Source: Roseovarius sp. (GTDB taxonomy: Bacteria > Pseudomonadota > Alphaproteobacteria > Rhodobacterales > Rhodobacteraceae). From it: a DNA stretch of 64,000 nucleotides. The notes beneath the pieces were generated by a model. The model worked only from the letters and a program-made list of their open reading frames with translations, was not told where the DNA came from and made no database searches. The stretch lies in assembly GCA_014359765.1 (NCBI GenBank), contig JACIYT010000002.1:227674-291673 (forward strand), read 5' to 3'. The translations under genes were made by a program, and so were the position numbers. This document shows positions 61,332 through 64,000 of this stretch, piece after piece. How positions within the stretch are numbered: position 1 is the first letter of the stretch; each line of letters opens with the position of its first letter.

Positions 61332-61735
61332 CTGCGCGGCCCTCCGATCCGGGCGGAGGGCTGGCGGGAACCGTCCCGCACTTCCGCCAGAACGGCCTGT
61401 TCGAGAACCTGCAGATGCGCGAAATCATCCGGCCCGATCGTCAGCCCGGCGAGCCGCGCGGTGGCCTCCGCCGGCCCGTAGTCGAGACCGGCCACGCGCC
61501 CGTCGCCATCGCGCCGCCATTGCGAGGACATGGCCAGAAACCATCTGAATGCTGTGGCAAGCCAGGCGAACACCTCAACATCGTCCTTTCTGTCATTGCC
61601 CGATGCGCGCGCCGTCATCGCATCGACCTGCGCCTCGCTGAGTCCGAAGGCCGCAAGCTCGGTCTGGAACCTGTCGGGTCCGGCGGCGCGGGCGGTCGGC
61701 TTGAGGAGCGCGCGCGCCGCCGCTGTCAGTTTTTT
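61328..61735 (-). CDS. Tail assembly chaperone second frame (DUF1799-like), reached by -1 frameshift
   Basis: About 133 codons in the -1 frame with no usable ATG/GTG at their beginning. They start at the slippery heptamer (61729-61735) where the upstream frame ends. Sequence: LTAAARALLKPTARAAGPDR, EVFAWLATAFRWFLAMSSQW, GLDYGPAEATARLAGLTIGP, HLQVLEQAVLAEVR. The WRRDGDGRVAGLDY and FLAMSSQWRR features match DUF1799. As in lambda G/GT and related phages, slippage would yield a ~241-residue fusion with the upstream chaperone. Followed by the tape-measure gene (ATGA overlap). Confidence 0.75.
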   Translation of the reverse strand, partial: KKLTAAARALLKPTARAAGPDRFQTELAAFGLSEAQVDAMTARASGNDRKDDVEVFAWLATAFRWFLAMSSQWRRDGDGRVAGLDYGPAEATARLAGLTIGPDDFAHLQVLEQAVLAEVRDGSRQPSARIGGPRR

Positions 61736-62052
61736 GCCTCGATCCCCATCATCGCGCGGGCATAGGCGTCCGCGACCCCCATCATGACATAGTCGAATTC
61801 CAGCAACTCGGCGCGCAACGCATCGCTGTAGGGGATCGGCTTGCCGTCGATATCGGCGATGTCCTGCCAGTCGAGCCAGACCTGTTCGAGACCGGCCTTG
61901 CCATCCAGCGCGCCCAGCCTGTTGCGTTCCTCCTGCGGCAGGATCAGGAACCTCGCGCGGAATGTCTGCACCTGCGGGCCGTCCTCGGTCGGCACGTTCA
62001 GCCTGACGGAGACCCATGTGGTCGGGCGGGGATTGAAACGGAAGGTGCTCAT
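61726..62052 (-). CDS. Phage tail assembly chaperone (first frame)
   Basis: A 108-residue protein from ATG 62052 (ATGA overlap with the tail-tube remnant). It opens MSTFRFNPRPTTWVSVRLNV, with RARFLILPQEERNRLGALDG and VWLDWQDIADIDGKPIPYSD, and ends MMGIEAKN at the TGA at 61726. Position between tail tube and tape measure, and size, match the gpG-type chaperone. The final codons GCA-AAA-AAC contain the slippery site that joins the DUF1799-like frame. Confidence 0.75.
   Translation of the reverse strand: MSTFRFNPRPTTWVSVRLNVPTEDGPQVQTFRARFLILPQEERNRLGALDGKAGLEQVWLDWQDIADIDGKPIPYSDALRAELLEFDYVMMGVADAYARAMMGIEAKN
61729..61735 (-). promoter_or_regulatory. Slippery heptamer A-AAA-AAC for programmed -1 frameshift
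   Basis: On the minus strand the zero frame reads GCA AAA AAC TGA. The heptamer A AAA AAC is in correct X XXY YYZ phase, immediately before the stop. Slipping back one base gives AAA AAA CTG ACA..., which is precisely the open downstream frame. The location at the end of a tail-chaperone gene is where phages use this mechanism. Confidence 0.7.
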
Positions 62053-62372
62053 TTCGCGGTCATCCTGAAATTGCCGGTGGTCTCGTGGTGGAGGTAGAGA
62101 AGATCAAACGTGGCGATCACGTCGTTGTCCTGCTCGCCCAGATCGCTGAGAAACGCCTGCACCCGGTCCGCTCGGAATTCGAACCGGTTGCCTGCCGGGC
62201 CGTTGCTGAACAGCAGCGCCTGCTCCGCGCCGTCGATCGAGCGCGCGAAATAGTCGAAATCGCCAAGCGCGGGCGCGGTCACCACCAGCCGCCCGGTATA
62301 GCGCCGTCGTCCGCGCCTGGTGCTCAGATCGTTGGGGCGGTCCGAATAGATCACCGGGGTTTCGTCCTGCAT
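62049..62372 (-). pseudogene. Tail-tube protein, C-terminal remnant
   Basis: From ATG 62372 the frame gives 107 residues: MQDETPVIYSDRPNDLSTRR, RRRYTGRLVVTAPALGDFDY, FDLLYLHHETTGNFRMTAK. The beta-rich pattern looks like the second half of a phage major tail protein. In the same frame upstream, FAGETLVLRELT continues the family-like sequence to about 62415, where it breaks at a junction with the DUF1320 gene. The N-terminal half is therefore missing. Whether the internal ATG is used is unknown. Confidence 0.6.
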
Positions 62373-62719
62373 GGTGAGCTCGCGCAACACGAGCGTCTCG
62401 CCGGCGAAGCTGCGCGCGCACTCCTGAGATAGGCCAGCGCGTGGTCGTAATTCGCCTTCGCCCCCTCGACCACCGGCGCGCGATCCCCGAGCAGCCGATA
62501 CCATGCGATGGCGGCGGCGTGCACGGTCAGCACACGGGGCGGATTGGCGGGGTCATAGCGCCCATCGACATAGCTCTCGACCTCGGCCACCGCATCGTCG
62601 AGTGCGACGTTGAGCGCCGCACTGTCGATACCGGTGACCATGCCCTCGCGCGTCGTCAGTTCCGCCAGGCGGCTTTCGCCGAAACGGTCGATCATGTCCT
62701 GGGCGGTGAGGTAGGGCAT
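62351..62719 (-). pseudogene. DUF1320 (gp436-like) head protein, C-terminus replaced by deletion junction
   Basis: A 122-codon ORF from ATG 62719. MPYLTAQDMIDRFGESRLAE, ALDDAVAEVESYVDGRYDPA, VLTVHAAAIAWYRLLGDRAP and YDHALAYLRSA match DUF1320, a Mu-like head-completion family of about 140 residues. After residue ~100 the sequence runs out of frame through the tail-tube remnant (ARAASPARRSCCASSPCR). A deletion with its junction around 62420 removed the DUF1320 end, any genes between, and the start of the tail-tube gene. Confidence 0.7.
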
Positions 62720-62946
62720 CAGCGGGTCCGCCCCTTGACGGCGCACATGATGGCTTCCTCGCCCCTGGTGCGGGCGCGGATGAATTCGCGGCCCTGGTCG
62801 GGGGCAATCCCGGACAGAAACGCCTCTCCGAGATCCTTGATCGTGCTCATCCGCCGCTTCCCGGCCTCGCTGAGGACGCGAGGGGCGTGACGCACGGGGC
62901 TGTTCGCAACCCGGGCGTCATTGGGGCTCTTGATCGTGTCGGACAT
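62719..62946 (-). CDS. Small phage head-region protein, unknown
   Basis: A 75-residue basic protein from ATG 62946, beginning MSDTIKSPNDARVANSPVRH, with KRRMSTIKDLGEAFLSGIAP and REFIRARTRGEEA. Its stop overlaps the DUF1320 start (ATGA), supporting real translation. No family recognised. The 87 bases upstream (62947-63033) hold nothing I can identify. Confidence 0.55.
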   Translation of the reverse strand: MSDTIKSPNDARVANSPVRHAPRVLSEAGKRRMSTIKDLGEAFLSGIAPDQGREFIRARTRGEEAIMCAVKGRTR

Positions 62947-63033
62947 CGGGGCCTCCGGCTCGGTATGTTCTCGGGTGCGGTCTCTCCCGGCTGTCACGCC
63001 TGTTCATGCGGCGGCGTCCCCTCGCGGGGTGGG

Positions 63034-63393
63034 TTATTCCTCGGCGACCGCCTCGGCAGGGGCCTTCATCTCGTCCCAGACCGCGTCACGCAGGGCGGCG
63101 GTGATCTGATCCGCACGGTCCGGCAGCCGCTCGCGAATTGCACCCACCCTGGGTTTTCCGGACCTGTCGAAGTCATCCCCGCCCAGGTTGTTGATCGCAG
63201 TGATCATCGCGGCGCGCAGCGCGTCATCGGGTTCAGGCTGCGCCGGGGCGGGTGCCTCCGCGACCGCCTCCACCGCGCCGATCGCGATGAGGCGGGCGGC
63301 ACTCTCGGCGCCGCCCAGATCCTCGACCCCGACCTTTTCGCCGGCCTCCAGCCGCCGGGCCGCGATCACCGTGCGCTTGATGATGTAGGTCAT
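63034..63393 (-). CDS. Phage head-region protein downstream of capsid
   Basis: A 119-residue protein starting at ATG 63393, 11 bases after the capsid stop. MTYIIKRTVIAARRLEAGEK, ESAARLIAIGAVEAVAEAPA, an Ala/Pro linker, then AMITAINNLGGDDFDRSGKP and VGAIRERLPDRADQITAALRDAVWDE. The last part (about residues 65-110) resembles a helical domain found at the C-terminus of small Mu-like head-region proteins. Function unknown. Confidence 0.65.
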   Translation of the reverse strand: MTYIIKRTVIAARRLEAGEKVGVEDLGGAESAARLIAIGAVEAVAEAPAPAQPEPDDALRAAMITAINNLGGDDFDRSGKPRVGAIRERLPDRADQITAALRDAVWDEMKAPAEAVAEE

Positions 63394-63404
63394 CCCCTGC
63401 CTCC

Positions 63405-63875
63405 TCACGCCACGTTCTGGATGAGATAGCCCGTCGCCGGGGCCGCGATGACCTCGCGGACCTGCTCGCCGACGCGCAGGGTGGTGGCGCCCTTGAGCCC
63501 GACCTTCGGATCGATCCAGCGTCCCGACACGCGCCCGTCGAACTGCGCGGTCCAGCCCCAGGCGGGCGACGCGCCGTCCGGCCCGGCCTGCGTGTTGCGG
63601 TGGATGAGCGCGATATTGGCCCCCCATACCCGCTCGAACGCTGCCGCCTGACCCTTGCGCGCGGCATTGACATAACTGTCGCCGACGAGGATTTCCGACG
63701 GCTCGAAGAGCTCGGCCACTGCCTGACGGCTGGCGCGCCCCTTGTCGCCCGAGGTGCGGTTGATGGCCTTGAGAATGTCGGGATGCGTCGAAAGCGCGGT
63801 CCAGGCCTTGCGCCCCATCGCCGCCACGTTGGGCCGCATGATGAAGGTGGCGTCAAGCGCCGCCGAGATCACCCC
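63405..63875 (-). pseudogene. Mu-like major capsid protein, 3' half only
   Basis: 157 codons, open to position 63875 where an insertion sequence begins. GVISAALDATFIMRPNVAAM, GRKAWTALSTHPDILKAINR, ASRQAVAELFEPSEILVGDS, YVNAARKGQAAAFERVWGAN and TLRVGEQVREVIAAPATGYL match the C-terminal half of Mu/RcapMu-type major capsid proteins of roughly 300-340 residues. The N-terminal half is absent and may lie beyond the insertion sequence outside the window. Confidence 0.75.
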
Positions 63876-64000
63876 CAGGGCTATCGCATTTGACCGATGA
63901 CGGATCTTGCGAAGGCGTCGGACCATCCGGAGCGCTTTCTTTTGCGCGAGATGGGGAGTTTCGGGCGGGCGGTTCGCAGCAGATTGAGGGTGAGGCGGCG
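63876..64000 (-). mobile_element. Insertion sequence, one end (continues beyond the window)
   Basis: The capsid frame breaks at 63875/63876 and a new sequence starts CAGGGCTATCGCATTTGA, a likely terminal inverted repeat. Inside it is the C-terminal end of a transposase-like frame on the minus strand. The other end and any target duplication are outside the window. Confidence 0.55.
63881..64000 (-). CDS. Transposase C-terminal fragment, ISAs1-family-like
   Basis: The minus strand is open from the window edge to TAG at 63881-63883, giving 39 visible residues: LTLNLLRTARPKLPISRKRK, RSGWSDAFARSVIGQMR. The pattern 'LRR-TLN-LR ... KRKRxGWxDxF....GQMR' resembles the C-terminus of ISAs1-family transposases. 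The stop lies 5 bases inside the presumed IS end, as is common for IS. The call is based on a short stretch. Confidence 0.45.
   Translation of the reverse strand, partial: RRLTLNLLRTARPKLPISRKRKRSGWSDAFARSVIGQMR

Larger units (their letters stand above)
55574..63875 (-). mobile_element. Decayed prophage: Mu-like head genes and siphovirus-like tail genes
   Basis: From right to left the strand encodes a capsid fragment, two small head-region proteins, a DUF1320 protein, a tail-tube remnant, tail chaperones, a shortened tape measure, distal tail proteins, a tail-tip fusion, a fibre-like protein and a small membrane protein. Adjacent genes mostly overlap by ATGA. The mix of a Mu-type capsid and DUF1320 with a long-tailed siphophage tip resembles the transposable phage RcapMu of Rhodobacter capsulatus (inference). 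Several genes carry deletions, one has a nonsense codon, and the capsid is cut by an IS. Confidence 0.8.

Noticed and set aside
55574..63875. Gene transfer agent cluster
   Set aside because: The capsid is Mu-like rather than GTA-like, a DUF1320 gene is present, the peptidase is fused to the tip protein, and the remaining genes do not follow GTA order.
63897..64000. Plus-strand gene start (MTDLAKASDHPERF...) at the window end
   Set aside because: The opposite strand gives a transposase-like C-terminus that ends next to a likely IS terminus, which explains the sequence better.

Overview
The window looks like chromosomal DNA of a Rhodobacterales alphaproteobacterium (Roseobacter/Rhodobacter group). 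GC is very high throughout. The gene families fit: SoeABC-type sulfite dehydrogenase, a 44-residue aa3-oxidase subunit IV, a DUF1127 protein, CobS, and a valine-degradation operon. A characteristic intergenic repeat ending in GGAGTATTTCGGGAAAG-type sequence occurs twice. The genus cannot be read from the sequence.

Layout. (1) 1-4231 is the distal part of an integrated element abutting the 3' end of a tRNA-Asn gene (4232-4306, minus). It carries a DUF3987 C-terminus, an HK97-type major capsid gene, a P27-type small terminase gene and small coupled ORFs, but no portal, protease or large terminase in view. This composition resembles a phage satellite. (2) 4365-16576 holds a metallo-hydrolase, a sensor histidine kinase, a DUF2235 hydrolase, a Do-like protease, rarA and a complete dipeptide-type ABC transporter operon. 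(3) 16580-21102 (minus) is soeABC, with a perfect 36-bp palindrome upstream of soeA. (4) 21271-34334 holds transaldolase, priA, an MFS transporter, prmA, ruvCAB (its start lies inside a 15-bp tandem repeat), apt, a lipoprotein, the tiny cytochrome oxidase subunit IV, and an acyl-CoA dehydrogenase operon. (5) 34476-41226 holds a threonylcarbamoyl-AMP synthase, azlCD, and a tight molybdenum-cofactor cluster (fdhD, GNAT, mobA, mobB, and a moeA with a large extra N-terminal domain). The cofactor cluster could serve SoeA. (6) 41260-45523 is the glycerol-3-phosphate regulon glpR/glpD/glpK, with mirror-image half-sites resembling GlpR operators between glpR and glpD. (7) 45557-50853 is a 4.7-kb block (glycosyltransferase, DMT exporter, methyltransferase-like protein, proA) bracketed by two inverted copies of a ~316-bp MITE-like element. 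(8) 51208-55378 (minus) holds cobS and valine catabolism (mmsB, 3-hydroxyisobutyryl-CoA hydrolase, isobutyryl-CoA dehydrogenase). (9) 55574-63875 (minus) is a decayed prophage with a Mu-like head and a siphovirus-like tail. Several genes have deletions or truncations. Its capsid gene is cut at 63875 by an insertion sequence that runs off the window.

Most notable: the tRNA-Asn element as a possible capsid-encoding satellite; an exactly phased A-AAA-AAC slippery heptamer (61729-61735, minus) joining two tail-chaperone frames that have no conventional start between them; the internally deleted tape-measure gene and the DUF1320/tail-tube deletion junction; the inverted MITE pair; the 36-bp palindrome; and the ruvC repeat array. 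All functional calls come from reading the sequence; no database search was run.
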